Source: Rhizobium bangladeshense
Lineage (GTDB): Bacteria > Pseudomonadota > Alphaproteobacteria > Rhizobiales > Rhizobiaceae
NCBI RefSeq assembly: GCF_017357245.1
Contig: NZ_CP071612.1
Coordinates: 3,041,001-3,105,000 of the forward strand
Reading direction: 5' to 3'
DNA: 64,000 bases
Of this stretch, positions 9,964-19,978 are shown in pieces (position 1 is the first letter of the stretch; each line of letters starts with the position of its first letter). The position numbers and the translations under genes are program-made. Below the pieces are notes generated by a model that saw only the letters and a program-made list of their open reading frames with translations, did no database searches and was not told where the DNA came from.

Positions 9964-11151
9964 TCAAATCACGCCCAATTCCCGCCCTGCCTCCGCAAAA
10001 GCCGCAATCGCCCGCTCGACGTCCGCCTTCGAATGCGCCGCCGACATCTGCGTTCGGATCCGGGCCTGGCCTTTCGGCACGACGGGGAAAGAGAAGCCGA
10101 TCACATAGATCCCCTTCTTCAGCATCAGGCTTGCCATGTCCTGCGCGAGCTTGGCATCGCCAAGCATGACGGGGATGATCGGATGGCCTTCCCCTGCGAG
10201 CTTGAAGCCGAGCTTCGTCATTTCAGTGCGGAAGAGATCGGCATTGTCGGAAAGGCGCTTGCGCAGGGCATCGCCGTTTTCGATCAGGTCGAAAACTTTC
10301 AGCGAGGCAGCGGCGATGACGGGCGCCAGCGTGTTCGAGAACAGATAGGGCCTAGAGCGCTGCCGCAGCCATTCGACGATTTCAGCTCTCGCCGAAGTGT
10401 AACCGCCGGAGGCTCCGCCGAGCGCCTTTCCGAGCGTGCCTGTTATAATGTCGATCCGGCCTTCGACGCCGCAATATTCCGGCGAACCGCGGCCGTTCTT
10501 GCCGACGAAACCGACCGCATGACTGTCATCGACCATGACCATCGCGCCGTATTTCTCCGCGAGATCGCACACGCCTTGCAGATTGGCGATGATCCCGTCC
10601 ATGGAAAAGACGCCGTCGGTCGCAATCATCTTGAAGCGGCTGCCTTCGGCTTTTTTCAGCTCATCTTCCAGCGCCGCCATATCATTGTTGGCGTAGCGGA
10701 AGCGCTTTGCCTTGGAGAGGCGCACGCCATCGATGATCGAGGCATGGTTCAGCACGTCGGAAATAATCGCATCCTCTTCGCCGAGCACCGTCTCGAACAG
10801 ACCGCCATTGGCGTCGAAACAGGAGGAATAGAGGATCGTGTCTTCCATGCCGAGAAAGGAGGAGATGCGCGCTTCGAGCTGCTTGTGCTCCTCCTGCGTT
10901 CCGCAGATGAACCGCACCGACGCCATGCCGTAACCGTAGCGGTCGAGCGCTCTCTTGCCGGCCTCGGCCAGTTCCTCATTATCGGCAAGGCCGAGATAGT
11001 TGTTGGCGCAGAAATTCAGCACCCGCTCGCCCGTGGAAATCGCAATTTCGCCGGCCTGCTTGGAACTGATGACCCGCTCCGACTTATAAAGGCCGGCATC
11101 CTTCAGGGCCGAAATCTCGGCCCGGAGATGGGAAAGAAATGGCGAGGTCAT
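9964..11151 (-). CDS. kbl: Glycine C-acetyltransferase (2-amino-3-ketobutyrate CoA ligase)
   Basis: A 395-residue PLP enzyme of the alpha-oxoamine synthase family. It converts 2-amino-3-ketobutyrate plus CoA to glycine and acetyl-CoA. Features in order: '[16 protein letters not shown]' at the substrate pocket, '[20 protein letters not shown]', '[20 protein letters not shown]', '[20 protein letters not shown]' around the cofactor aspartate/histidine, and the PLP-lysine motif '[18 protein letters not shown]'. Length is typical. GGAAGG precedes ATG at 11151. It is the promoter-proximal gene of the kbl-tdh pair, and coupling prevents release of the unstable intermediate as aminoacetone. Confidence 0.96.
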   Translation of the reverse strand: MTSPFLSHLRAEISALKDAGLYKSERVISSKQAGEIAISTGERVLNFCANNYLGLADNEELAEAGKRALDRYGYGMASVRFICGTQEEHKQLEARISSFLGMEDTILYSSCFDANGGLFETVLGEEDAIISDVLNHASIIDGVRLSKAKRFRYANNDMAALEDELKKAEGSRFKMIATDGVFSMDGIIANLQGVCDLAEKYGAMVMVDDSHAVGFVGKNGRGSPEYCGVEGRIDIITGTLGKALGGASGGYTSARAEIVEWLRQRSRPYLFSNTLAPVIAAASLKVFDLIENGDALRKRLSDNADLFRTEMTKLGFKLAGEGHPIIPVMLGDAKLAQDMASLMLKKGIYVIGFSFPVVPKGQARIRTQMSAAHSKADVERAIAAFAEAGRELGVI

Positions 11152-11214
11152 GGGCAGCCCTTCCTGACGTTTCTATAGGCCTCGGGTTAGCATATCGCCA
11201 CCGGCTTGTCTTCT

Positions 11215-11943
11215 TCAGCGCTGCGCCGAGATCAGCAGGAACATCGGCCGGTCCATTTCCGTCGTCCAGTCGGGATTATCCCGCAATTCCTCCTTGGTCG
11301 GGCTCCACTCCTCGACATGGCGGATGGAAAAGCCAGCCCCGATCAAGGCGTTGAGCGTCGTACTAAGCTTGCGGTGCTGCTTGATCACGCCCTTGGCGAG
11401 CCAGTCCGTCGTGCGCGCGCCTTCGACGGAATAGCGATCGAGCGGCCAGATCCGTCGCCCTTCGGCATCGCTCGTCCAATCCGGCCTGCTTGGCGCCATA
11501 TAGATCGGATGCTCGATGGTGAAGACGAAATGCGATCCCGGCAGAAGCGCGCGTTGGACCATCGCGACGAGCCCGGTGAAATTCTCGATATAGTGCAGCG
11601 CCAGCGAACTGTAGGCGAAATCGAAAGCGCCTTCGGCAAGTTCGAGATATTCGAGATCGGCGATTTCGTAGGTGACCGCCGCATCGCTCGTATCGGCCCT
11701 GGCTCTGGCGATCATCTTTTCTGAAATATCAAGGGCGAGCACGCTTGCGGCACCCTGGCTTCTGGCAAAACGCGAAAACCAGCCGAAGCCACAGCCGAGA
11801 TCGACGACGCGTTTGCCGGTAAGATCGGGCAGAAGCGCACGCACCGCTGGCCACTCGGCCGCTCCGCCGAGCCCGCGAAGAGATCGGCTAAGGTCGCTGT
11901 ATCCGGCGAAGAATTCCGGCCGGTCGTAGATATTCTGAGCCAT
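11215..11943 (-). CDS. Class I SAM-dependent methyltransferase
   Basis: A 242-residue protein from ATG at 11943 (MAQNIYDRPEFFAGYSDLSR); GAGGAGAA lies eight bases upstream, better spaced than ATG at 11949. Motif I is 'VVDLGCGFGWFSRFARSQGA', motif II 'VLALDISEKMIARARAD', then 'DFAYSSLALHYIENF' in the motif IV/post-IV position, placing it with the UbiE/BioC-like small-molecule methyltransferases. The substrate cannot be inferred. It lies between kbl and recQ on the same strand but with gaps (63 and 67 bases) on both sides. Confidence 0.88.
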   Translation of the reverse strand: MAQNIYDRPEFFAGYSDLSRSLRGLGGAAEWPAVRALLPDLTGKRVVDLGCGFGWFSRFARSQGAASVLALDISEKMIARARADTSDAAVTYEIADLEYLELAEGAFDFAYSSLALHYIENFTGLVAMVQRALLPGSHFVFTIEHPIYMAPSRPDWTSDAEGRRIWPLDRYSVEGARTTDWLAKGVIKQHRKLSTTLNALIGAGFSIRHVEEWSPTKEELRDNPDWTTEMDRPMFLLISAQR

Positions 11944-12010
11944 CGGCATTTCTCCTCGGAGCAGCATCTATCATGCCAATCCGGCCGATCTCAAGGATCG
12001 CCCTGACCCT

Positions 12011-13879
12011 TCAGTCCTTGTCGTGAGAGAGAATGATCTCCAGAAACGCGTCGCCATAGCGCTCGAGTTTCGATTGGCCGACGCCCGATATGCCGAGCAA
12101 TTCCTTACGGTTGCGCGGCCGTTCCGTCGCGAAGGCAATGAGCGTCGTGTCGGGAAAGACGACATAGGGCGGCACGCCGAGCGATTTGGCGATCCGCATG
12201 CGCTCGGCCCGCAGCGCCTCGAAAAGCGTGCCGTCGGCGCCCGACAGGCCCGATTTGCGCTCGCTGCGCTCGGCCTTCTTCGTGCGCCGCTCCGAGGCCG
12301 GCCTGTCCTTGCGGAAGAATACCTGTCGCTCTTGCTTGAAGACGGCGCGCGCCTCCGGCTCCAGCTTCAGCGCTCCATAAGCCTCATGATCGATGCGGAT
12401 CAGCCCCATGGCGAGCAGCTGGCGGTAGACGGATTGCCATGTGCGCGCGGGAATGTCCTTGCCGGCGCCGAAGACCGGCATATCGACATGGCCGAAACGT
12501 TCGGTCTTTTCGTTGACGTTGCCGACCAGAACATCGATCACATGGCCGGCGCCGAACCGCTCGCCGGTGCGGTAGACGGCGGCGAGCGCCTTGATCGCCG
12601 CTTCCGTGCCCTCCCAGGTTTCGACCGGTTTCAGGCAGGTGTCGCAATTGCCGCATTGGCCGGCATGAGCCTCGCCGAAATGGGCAAGGATCGCCTGCCG
12701 ACGGCAGGAGGCGGTTTCGCAGATCGCCAGCAAGGCATTGAGCTTGGCGCGCTCGACCCGCTTGATCTCGTCTGCGGCATTGCCCTCGTCGATCATGCGG
12801 CGGCGTTGGATGACGTCGGCCATGCCATAGGCCATCCAAACGTCGGACGGCAGGCCGTCTCGGCCGGCGCGCCCGGTCTCCTGATAATAGGCCTCCACCG
12901 AGCCCGGCAGATCGAGATGGGCGACATAACGCACATTCGGCTTGTCGATGCCCATGCCGAAGGCGACGGTCGCGACCAGGCAGAGGTTCTCTTCTTTCAG
13001 GAAAGCATCCTGATTGGCGTCGCGCAGCGCCCGGTCCATGCCGGCATGATAGGGCAGCGCACGGATGCCCTGCCCGTTCAGCCAGTCGGCCGTATCCTCG
13101 ACTTTGGCGCGCGACAGGCAATAGACGATGCCGCTGTTGCCCTTATGGCCGGACAGGAAGCGCAGGAGCTGCTGGCGCGGCTGGTCGCGCTCGACGATTT
13201 CATAGGCAATATTCGGCCTGTCGAAGCTGGTGGTGAAGACTTCGGCATTGCCGAGCCCCAGCCGCTCGACGATATCGTCACGCGTATGCGGGTCGGCCGT
13301 TGCCGTCAGCGCCACGCGGGGTACATCAGGATACTGCGCGCCGAGGCGGCCGAGTTCGCGATATTCCGGGCGGAAATCATGACCCCATTGGGAGACGCAA
13401 TGGGCCTCATCGATGGCAAACAGCGCGATCTTCTCACTTGCGATCAGCTCGCGGAAACCGTCGGTCAGGATGCGCTCGGGCGTCACGTAGAGAAGGTCGA
13501 GCTTTCCCGCCAAAAGCGCGCGGCGGACCTCGACGAATTCCTCGCGCGATAGTGACGAATTCAGTGCCGCAGCCCTGATGCCGAGCTGCTTCATCGCCTC
13601 CACCTGATCGCGCATCAACGCAATCAACGGCGAAACGACGATGCCGACGCCGTCGCGGCAAAGCGCCGGAATCTGAAAGCACAGCGATTTGCCCGCACCT
13701 GTCGGAAAAAGCACCACCGCATCACCGCCCGAAACCACGTGCTCGACCACCTGCTGCTGCTTGCCGCGGAAGGAGGAATAGCCATAGACCTGCTTCAGGA
13801 CGTCCAGCGGCGAGCGGCCGGCGGAAAACAGCGCATCGGAAGCGGAAAAGCCAGGTTCATTACGTTCGCTGAGCGGCAT
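12011..13879 (-). CDS. recQ: ATP-dependent DNA helicase RecQ
   Basis: A 622-residue 3'-5' superfamily 2 helicase. Walker A 'LFPTGAGKS' at residues 57-65, DEAH at 157-160 in '[19 protein letters not shown]', motif III 'ALTATAD', motif V/VI '[20 protein letters not shown]' and '[12 protein letters not shown]'. The RecQ-C zinc-binding cysteines are in '[12 protein letters not shown]' and 'CGNCDTC', followed by a winged helix and a C-terminal HRDC domain ('[20 protein letters not shown]'). All domains of full-length RecQ are present. Its ATG overlaps the dnaG stop in TGATG at 13877-13881, so translation is coupled to primase. Acts in RecF-pathway recombination and fork repair. Confidence 0.96.
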   Translation of the reverse strand: MPLSERNEPGFSASDALFSAGRSPLDVLKQVYGYSSFRGKQQQVVEHVVSGGDAVVLFPTGAGKSLCFQIPALCRDGVGIVVSPLIALMRDQVEAMKQLGIRAAALNSSLSREEFVEVRRALLAGKLDLLYVTPERILTDGFRELIASEKIALFAIDEAHCVSQWGHDFRPEYRELGRLGAQYPDVPRVALTATADPHTRDDIVERLGLGNAEVFTTSFDRPNIAYEIVERDQPRQQLLRFLSGHKGNSGIVYCLSRAKVEDTADWLNGQGIRALPYHAGMDRALRDANQDAFLKEENLCLVATVAFGMGIDKPNVRYVAHLDLPGSVEAYYQETGRAGRDGLPSDVWMAYGMADVIQRRRMIDEGNAADEIKRVERAKLNALLAICETASCRRQAILAHFGEAHAGQCGNCDTCLKPVETWEGTEAAIKALAAVYRTGERFGAGHVIDVLVGNVNEKTERFGHVDMPVFGAGKDIPARTWQSVYRQLLAMGLIRIDHEAYGALKLEPEARAVFKQERQVFFRKDRPASERRTKKAERSERKSGLSGADGTLFEALRAERMRIAKSLGVPPYVVFPDTTLIAFATERPRNRKELLGISGVGQSKLERYGDAFLEIILSHDKD

Positions 13880-15873
13880 CAGTGGTTCGCCGCCCCCTTG
13901 ACGCGGCCGGAAAGCACGCCGAAGCCGTCGATGATCGCCTCCTGGTTCTCCAGGCGCACACCTTCGTAATGCACTTCCTGTTGCGCCCGCATCAGCTGCG
14001 CTATTGCCTCGCCATCGCCGGCTTCAGTCGCGAGCGCGATTTCGCGCTCGAGTTCCATCTTCTGCCGGCGCAGCGCTTTGGCGCGCTTGTGAAAGGCGAG
14101 CGCCTGGCGATATCCCTCGCGTGCATCCTCAATCGCCGCCTCCTCGGTCGCCGTCCACAGCCGGGCATTGCGCACCTGCTGATCGAGGCTCTTGATGAGC
14201 GGGCCGAAACCTTCGAATTCCAGTCTTTCGGTCAGATATTCCCGCGTCAGATGTGGACCGGCGACGGCAGCCGCAGCCCCCAGCATCGCCGACCAGAGCC
14301 GCTGCAGCGGCTTGCTGTCATATTCGATTGCAGCGATCTCGTCATAATCGTCTATCATCAGCGAGGGATGGTTGACGATCGTCAGCGCCAGCACGCTTTC
14401 ACGCAGAGCCGCATTGTCCTGATGACCGCGCACAAGGCCGGAGCGGGCAAGCCGGTCGGAAATGACGTTCGGAGTTTTCGGCCCCGCCTTGCCGCCATTG
14501 TCGCGGCCTGCCCGGCCGCTGAAGCCGCGCCGCTCGCCATTGCCGCGGTTCTGGAACTGAGGTTGGAAGAAGGCGTTCAGCCGGTCGCGTATATCCTGCT
14601 GGTAGTGACGGCGCACATTTTCGTCGGCGATGACGGAGACGAGCTGTTTCAGCCGCGCCTCAAGCTCGGCGCGCGCTTCCGGCGTGTCGAACTTGCCGGT
14701 GTTGATCTCGCGGTTCCAGAGCATATCGGAGAGCGGCTTTGCCTGGCTCATCACCTTGTCGAAGGGAGCGCGCCCTTCATCACGCACGAGATCGTCGGGA
14801 TCCTTGCCGTCGGGCAGGAGCGCGAAGCGGACGGAGCGGCCGGGCTTCAGATGCGGCAGCGCCAGTTCGGCAGCGCGATTGGCGGCGCGAATGCCGGCGC
14901 CGTCGCCATCGAAGCAGAGCACCGGCTGCGGCACCATTTTCCAGAGCAGCTCGAGCTGGTTTTCCGTGAGCGCCGTGCCGAGCGGCGCAACGGCGTTCTC
15001 GATGCCCGCCTGATGAAGTGCGATCACGTCCATATAGCCTTCGACGGCAATGATGGTGCCGCTCGCATTCTCATCCTGAGGATCGCCGCGCCCGGCTCCC
15101 TGGATTGCGCGGCGCGCGCGGGCGAAATTGTAGAGCACGTTGCCCTTGTGGAAGAGCTCCGTTTCATTGGAGTTCAGATATTTCGCCGGCGCATCGGACG
15201 ACATGGCGCGGCCGCCGAAGGCGATCACCTTTTCCCGGGACGACAGGATTGGGAACATGATCCGGTCGCGGAAGCGATCATAGGAGACCGGCACGTTTTC
15301 ATGAACGACCAGGCCGCAGGCCTCGATCTGCTCCTTGGAAACGCCCTTGCCGGCGAGGAATTCCTTGAGTGCATTGCGGCTGTCAGGCGCGTAACCGAGA
15401 CGGAAGGTCTCGATGGTACGCCCGGTCAGCCCGCGATCGCGCAGATAGGCGCGCGCCTTTGCCCCATTCGCCGTCTGCAGCTGATCCTGAAAGAAGCACG
15501 TCGCCATTTCCATGACGTCGATCAGCGAACCACGTTCCTTTTCGCGCTTCTCCGTCGCGGCATCGGCAAGCGGCATCGGCACGCCTGCCATGTCGGCAAT
15601 CTGCTGCACCGCCTCGGGAAAACTCAAGCCCTCCAGCTCCGTCAGAAAGCGGAAATGGTCACCGGTGACGCCGCAGCCGAAGCAATGATACCGGCCCTTT
15701 CGATCCTCGCAGTGGAAGCTCGGCGATTTCTCGCCATGGAAGGGGCAGCAGGCCCAGTAGTCACCACGCGAGACATTGGTCTTGCGCTTGTCCCAGCTGA
15801 CTCGGCGCGCGATCACGTTCGAAATCGGAACGCGGTCGCGGATTTCATCGAGAAAGGTGTTGGAAAAGCGCAT
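13879..15873 (-). CDS. dnaG: DNA primase
   Basis: A 664-residue primase that lays down RNA primers for replication. The N-terminal CHC2 zinc finger uses Cys43, His46, Cys64 and Cys67 ('[13 protein letters not shown]' to 'YHCFGCG'). The catalytic core follows, with the RNA polymerase motif region '[13 protein letters not shown]', '[20 protein letters not shown]' and the TOPRIM elements '[17 protein letters not shown]' and '[16 protein letters not shown]'. The C-terminal ~200 residues are the DnaB-binding region. GAGG lies just before ATG at 15873. It is the first gene of a dnaG-recQ pair; rpoD, normally the next gene, is 5.5 kb further downstream. Confidence 0.96.
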   Translation of the reverse strand: MRFSNTFLDEIRDRVPISNVIARRVSWDKRKTNVSRGDYWACCPFHGEKSPSFHCEDRKGRYHCFGCGVTGDHFRFLTELEGLSFPEAVQQIADMAGVPMPLADAATEKREKERGSLIDVMEMATCFFQDQLQTANGAKARAYLRDRGLTGRTIETFRLGYAPDSRNALKEFLAGKGVSKEQIEACGLVVHENVPVSYDRFRDRIMFPILSSREKVIAFGGRAMSSDAPAKYLNSNETELFHKGNVLYNFARARRAIQGAGRGDPQDENASGTIIAVEGYMDVIALHQAGIENAVAPLGTALTENQLELLWKMVPQPVLCFDGDGAGIRAANRAAELALPHLKPGRSVRFALLPDGKDPDDLVRDEGRAPFDKVMSQAKPLSDMLWNREINTGKFDTPEARAELEARLKQLVSVIADENVRRHYQQDIRDRLNAFFQPQFQNRGNGERRGFSGRAGRDNGGKAGPKTPNVISDRLARSGLVRGHQDNAALRESVLALTIVNHPSLMIDDYDEIAAIEYDSKPLQRLWSAMLGAAAAVAGPHLTREYLTERLEFEGFGPLIKSLDQQVRNARLWTATEEAAIEDAREGYRQALAFHKRAKALRRQKMELEREIALATEAGDGEAIAQLMRAQQEVHYEGVRLENQEAIIDGFGVLSGRVKGAANH

Positions 15874-16388
15874 TTATACCTCTTGGCCAAGCTCCATATA
15901 AGCTGCTTTGCCGCACCATGCCACGAAACTCGTCAGGAAAACCCGCTATTCACAGGCAAGTGCACCCGACCTCGGCGGCGTCGTCATCCAATCAACAACG
16001 CGTGAGCACCCCCCGCGACAGGGGTGCGACATTATTTTCGCCGAACAGGCGGAGGCCGGCCACCGCAAGTGCTCCGGCATGAGGGGTGTGCGGACAGAAT
16101 TTGGAATAAAACATCTGAAAACAGAAGCTTACGGCCATCGTCGACGCACGTCGTGATCTTCGTGGCGCCTGCTGAACCCTCGCTTCGAAGCCTCTCAAAG
16201 TGCCATTTCCGGCAATCATTATTTTTTTGTAATTTGAACAAGCCGCCGCACCGCAATAGGTTCGATCTCAACAAAGCGATCCCCGAGCGAAGCACCATCC
16301 CTACCCCCGGCGCCGCTTCGCAAGGGTGCCTTTGCAAATACCCTCCGGCTTGGGCCTCGGCCCTGCGTTGCCGGCGGAAGCAAAGAGC
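15874..16388. other. Gap upstream of dnaG without a recognised gene
   Basis: No convincing ORF on either strand. It presumably holds the dnaG promoter on the minus strand. A GC-rich hairpin GCACCCC/GGGGTGC (16006-16012 and 16021-16027) precedes ATTATTTT and could end a rightward transcript. The right part may belong to a small RNA ending at the terminator at 16389-16430. Confidence 0.4.
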
Positions 16389-16430
16389 AAGAAGGCAGGA
16401 GCGCCCCCAGCTCCTGCCTTCTTAATTTTT
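16389..16430 (+). terminator. Strong intrinsic terminator with no obvious gene upstream
   Basis: Perfect 14-base stem AAGAAGGCAGGAGC (16389-16402) and GCTCCTGCCTTCTT (16410-16423), seven-base loop, then AATTTTT. The T-run is on the plus strand, yet no plus-strand ORF precedes it for over 500 bases, so it may end a small RNA. Confidence 0.75.
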
Positions 16431-16540
16431 GGCTCTCTCCGAGACAGTTTCGCTTTTAGAATTAACCGTTTGTTGACAATAGCATTGACATGCTGCGCTC
16501 GCATGAAAGATGAATGCGCCGACATCCTGGACCGCTTTCA

Positions 16541-17431
16541 ATGGCCTTCACTGCGGAAAATCTTGCAGCCGACGATCGCTTTCTCGCTGCAATCCTTCAT
16601 TGCGCCGATCAGCTCCTTGCGATCTATCACGAGAGCCCGCGCATCGGCTCCATCTTCGCAGCGCAGCAGCGCTGGCTGATGGCGCATGCCGGCTTTGCGC
16701 TTCATTACGGCTTTCCCGACGACGGCCAGAGCCCCGGTCTCTATTCCGGCCGCTTCATCGATTTCGCGGTCAAGCATGACATCGCCAGCCGCAACACGGC
16801 CGCTGCTTTCATGCAGGAAATGCTGGCCTATCGCTTCCTCCGACTGGTTCCCGGCCCCGACAGGCGCACGCGCTATTTGGAACCCACCGAGATCGCCGAG
16901 CAGAATTTCACCCGATGGCTCGTCACCCATATGATGATGCTCGACAGCCTCGACGGCGGCGGGCGCGCCGACAGGATCCTCGCCGATCCTTCGGCCATGA
17001 TGGCGGCGATCCAGCCGCGGATCGCAGCGGCGATCATAGGGAGTGAAGCGGTGCGCAGTCCCGGCCCCACCTTCAACTTATTCAACTGGGCGAATTCCGG
17101 CGGGCTGGTGATGGACTACCTGATCTCACGCCTCCCGGAATTTCCCAAGACGGAAGAACGCGTCGTCCTCGGTTCGCTGTCGCTCAGGGAAATCCGCGAA
17201 CAGTTCATGATCTCCAACACGCATCTGAAACGGCTTCTGACCCAGGCGGCGACCATGGAAAGCATTGGCTGGACCAAACCTGCCCGCAAGGGCGACTTCT
17301 GGCTGTCAGGCCGTTTCATCCTTGAGTATCGCAGTTACCAAGCGGCGAAGTTCGCCATTGTTGACGCCGCCGCCGAGACCGTACTCGGGCCTGCGGTTCG
17401 CAATGAACTGCAGGCAAGGCGGGTCGTCTAG
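16541..17431 (+). CDS. Hypothetical protein with C-terminal HTH-like segment
   Basis: About 296 residues if started at ATG 16541 (MAFTAENLAADDRFLAAILH); ATG at 16514 would add nine. No clear ribosome binding site decides between them. The protein is mostly helical without membrane segments. Its C-terminal quarter looks like a winged HTH ('LSLREIREQFMISNTHLKRLLTQAATMESIGW...GDFWLSGRFILEYRSY'), suggesting a DNA-binding regulator, but I do not recognise the family. A TTGACA at 16474-16479 is a candidate -35 element. The mosaic repeat at 17431-17534 begins exactly at its stop codon. Confidence 0.65.
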   Translation: MAFTAENLAADDRFLAAILHCADQLLAIYHESPRIGSIFAAQQRWLMAHAGFALHYGFPDDGQSPGLYSGRFIDFAVKHDIASRNTAAAFMQEMLAYRFLRLVPGPDRRTRYLEPTEIAEQNFTRWLVTHMMMLDSLDGGGRADRILADPSAMMAAIQPRIAAAIIGSEAVRSPGPTFNLFNWANSGGLVMDYLISRLPEFPKTEERVVLGSLSLREIREQFMISNTHLKRLLTQAATMESIGWTKPARKGDFWLSGRFILEYRSYQAAKFAIVDAAAETVLGPAVRNELQARRVV

Positions 17432-17534
17432 CGCATCGGTCCTAAAATCGGAATCGATTTTCGGAAAAGCACGATGCGCAGATTCAGAGTGTTAGAGCGT
17501 TCTCGTGCGTCCGAAAGGACGCACGGCGCTCTAA
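17431..17534. repeat. RIME-like intergenic mosaic element, copy A
   Basis: About 104 bases containing two palindromes: AAAATCG-GAAT-CGATTTT (17443-17460) and GTGCGTCC-GAAA-GGACGCAC (17505-17524). A diverged copy with the same order lies at 27563-27664. The architecture fits the Rhizobium-specific intergenic mosaic elements (RIME). It starts at the stop codon of the upstream gene and ends beside the YqeY stop. Confidence 0.75.
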
Positions 17535-17538
17535 GCGA

Positions 17539-17991
17539 TCAGTTCAAAAGCTCCTTGACGGTTGCCGACGCCTTGGCGAAATCCATCTGGCCGGCATAAC
17601 GCTCCTTGAGCGCCGCCATCACCTTGCCCATGTCCTTGACCCCGGCAGCACCCGTTTCCGCGATGATCGCCGAGATATTGGCGCGCACTTCGCCGTCGGA
17701 AAGCTGCTTCGGCATGAAGTCCTGGATGACTGCGATTTCCGCACGCTCCTTGGCGGCAAGCTCCGGCCGGGAGTTCTCGCCGTAGATCTTGGCCGATTCG
17801 TCGCGCTGCTTCACCATTTTGGCGAGAATCTGCAGGATCTCGTCGTCGCTCGCCTGCTCCTTGCCGGCGCCGCGATTGGCAATATCGCGGTCCTTGATCG
17901 CGGCCTGAATCAGCCGGACGGTGGACAGCCGCTCCGAATCCTTGGCCTTCATCGCCTCTTTCAGCTGGGTGGCGAGTTGATCGCGCAGCAT
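17539..17991 (-). CDS. YqeY / GatB-like domain protein
   Basis: A 150-residue protein from ATG at 17991 (MLRDQLATQLKEAMKAKDSE) with AGGAG eight bases upstream. It matches the YqeY family: 'L...aMKakDs.RLstvRLI.aAIkdrdI..rg.......DdEIlqilaKMvKQRdESa.iY...gRpELa.kE.aEiaViqdFmPkQLs..E'. This fold equals the C-terminal tRNA-binding tail of the GatB amidotransferase subunit, so a tRNA-linked role is inferred but unproven. It is often found near dnaG/rpoD. Divergent from carA. Confidence 0.92.
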   Translation of the reverse strand: MLRDQLATQLKEAMKAKDSERLSTVRLIQAAIKDRDIANRGAGKEQASDDEILQILAKMVKQRDESAKIYGENSRPELAAKERAEIAVIQDFMPKQLSDGEVRANISAIIAETGAAGVKDMGKVMAALKERYAGQMDFAKASATVKELLN

Positions 17992-18261
17992 GTCTTCACT
18001 CCTTTTTTGATGCCGCTTCATAAACCACGCCGATGCGGGGGATCAAATAAATTGCGCGATCATCGCGAGAAAGCGCAGGAAAACGGCCGCAATCCCGGCT
18101 ACAAAGATTGACGCTAAGCGATTGCGTGGCTATTTACCGCCACCTGCACCAAAATTCGTGATCAGGCCTGAAAGCGCGCGGCATTGCCGTGCCCACACGT
18201 CTGCGAGATCAAATGGCGACGAGCGCGGCTAGGCGCATCGGCCGCCGGAAACGGGATGAAG

Positions 18262-19467
18262 ATGACCGCAACAGCACCCTGGACAACCGAAAAGCCGACC
18301 GCCCTGCTCGTTCTTTCCGATGGCACAGTGATCGAAGGTAAGGGGATCGGCGCCACCGGCAAGGTCCAGGCCGAAGTGGTCTTCAACACGGCGCTGACGG
18401 GTTACGAGGAGATCCTGACGGATCCCTCCTATCTTGGCCAGATCGTCACCTTCACTTTTCCGCATATCGGCAATATCGGCACCAACGAGGAAGACATCGA
18501 GGACCTGACTCCCGCCGCCCGCCACGGCGCCGTCGGCGTCATCTTCAAGGCCGATATCACCGAACCCTCGAACTACCGCGCCGCCAGGCATCTCGACCAA
18601 TGGCTGAAGGCCCGCGGCATCATCGGTCTCTGCGGCATCGACACGCGTGCGCTGACCGCCTGGATCCGCGAGAACGGCGCGCCGAATGCTGTGATCGCCC
18701 ACGACTCCAACGGCGTCTTCGACATCGAGGCGCTGAAGGCCGAAGCCAAGGCCTGGAGCGGCCTTGAAGGTCTCGATCTTGCCAAGATCGCCTCTTCAGG
18801 CCAGTCCTCGCAATGGGCACAGACGCCGTGGGTCTGGAACGAAGGCTACGGCGAACTCGGCGCGGCGGATGCGAAATATCACGTCGTCTGCCTCGATTAC
18901 GGCGTCAAGCGCAACATCCTGCGCCTATTTGCCGGCCTCGATTGCAAGGTAACCGTCTTGCCGGCCACCACCAGTGCCGAAGATGTGCTTGCCATGCAGC
19001 CGGACGGCATCTTCCTGTCGAACGGCCCGGGCGATCCGGCGGCGACCGGCGAATATGCCGTGCCCGTCATCAAGACGCTGATCAAAACCGATATACCGGT
19101 TTTCGGCATCTGCCTCGGCCACCAGATGCTCGGTCTCGCCTTGGGTGCCAAGACCGAAAAGATGCATCAGGGCCATCACGGCGCCAACCACCCGGTCAAG
19201 GATCATACAACAGGAAAGGTCGAGATCGTCTCGATGAACCACGGCTTCGCGGTGGACTCGAAGTCTCTGCCCGACGGCGTTGAAGAGACTCATATTTCCC
19301 TGTTCGACGGCACCAATTGCGGCCTGCGCGTGCTCGGCAAGCAAGTCTTCTCCGTCCAGCACCATCCGGAGGCCTCCCCCGGTCCGCAGGACAGTCACTA
19401 TCTCTTCCGTCGCTTCATCAACATGGTGCGCGAGAAGAAGGGCGAACCGGCGCTCGCAGAACGCTGA
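18262..19467 (+). CDS. carA: Carbamoyl-phosphate synthase small (glutaminase) subunit
   Basis: A 401-residue subunit that hydrolyses glutamine and channels ammonia to CarB, for arginine and pyrimidine synthesis. I take ATG 18262 (MTATAPWTTEKPTALLVLSD); ATG 18256 is two codons earlier. The N-terminal CPSase_sm domain has 'VVFNTALTGYEEILTDPSYLGQ'. The class I glutamine amidotransferase domain shows the oxyanion motif 'LSNGPGDP' and the triad Cys284 ('FGICLGHQM'), His368 and Glu370 ('QHHPEASPGP'). carB is 12 kb away on the same strand, so the two subunits are not in one operon. A terminator-like hairpin follows at 19562-19590. Confidence 0.97.
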   Translation: MTATAPWTTEKPTALLVLSDGTVIEGKGIGATGKVQAEVVFNTALTGYEEILTDPSYLGQIVTFTFPHIGNIGTNEEDIEDLTPAARHGAVGVIFKADITEPSNYRAARHLDQWLKARGIIGLCGIDTRALTAWIRENGAPNAVIAHDSNGVFDIEALKAEAKAWSGLEGLDLAKIASSGQSSQWAQTPWVWNEGYGELGAADAKYHVVCLDYGVKRNILRLFAGLDCKVTVLPATTSAEDVLAMQPDGIFLSNGPGDPAATGEYAVPVIKTLIKTDIPVFGICLGHQMLGLALGAKTEKMHQGHHGANHPVKDHTTGKVEIVSMNHGFAVDSKSLPDGVEETHISLFDGTNCGLRVLGKQVFSVQHHPEASPGPQDSHYLFRRFINMVREKKGEPALAER

Positions 19468-19561
19468 TTTCATGAAGGTCGATCTCGAGAAGGGCCGCCA
19501 AACCGGCAGCCACTCCTGCGATGTGACTCTCTTGAATCTTGAAACACCGCAATAAGAGAAG

Positions 19562-19590
19562 GGCCGCTATCTGCGTGAGCGGTCTTTTTT
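19562..19590 (+). terminator. Intrinsic terminator downstream of carA
   Basis: Seven-pair stem GGCCGCT (19562-19568) with AGCGGTC (19578-19584, one G-U pair) followed by six T residues. It lies about 95 bases after the carA stop. Confidence 0.75.
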
Positions 19591-19978
19591 GGTGTCGAAG
19601 GTAAGGCTGCTTTGCGCCCACCTGTCGCAAGCTCAACATAACCGGGCCGCTCGCCGCAAACCCGGTCTGCCAGTTGTTTGTCACTCCGCAACGAGCATTT
19701 CACGAAGACAAGACGCGGCTTGCCGAAACCGTGCCTAAGGAGAGTGCAATTCCACGAGGGCACTTTTCGATAGCGCACGAGACCCTCGGCAGATCGAGAG
19801 ATCGCTTAACGTCAGTCCTACGCCGCTGACGGGCAGAGTGAACATAGTGAACACCTAAACTGTCTGGCCGTAAGTGCGTTAATCGTCATGAACGGAGCGA
19901 GGAAATTGGCGCTCGTCCGCTAAATCCTGGCCCAAGTGAGCGTGAAAGCCCGCAGCGAACAGGCGTGATATCATAGCT
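19591..19978. other. Gap with no recognised gene at the left edge of an accessory-looking patch
   Basis: No supportable ORF. A hairpin CGTCAG/CTGACG lies near 19810-19831. The sequence has no recognisable transposase remnant or tRNA, so no mechanism for the accessory patch to its right can be read from it. Confidence 0.4.

Noticed and set aside
13882..16005. 707-codon plus-strand ORF opposite dnaG
   Set aside because: Antisense shadow produced by high G+C third positions of dnaG; low-complexity, no ribosome binding site, no family.
19472..19555. 27-codon ORF just after carA
   Set aside because: No ribosome binding site, short, and lies between the carA stop and its terminator; probably part of the trailer.
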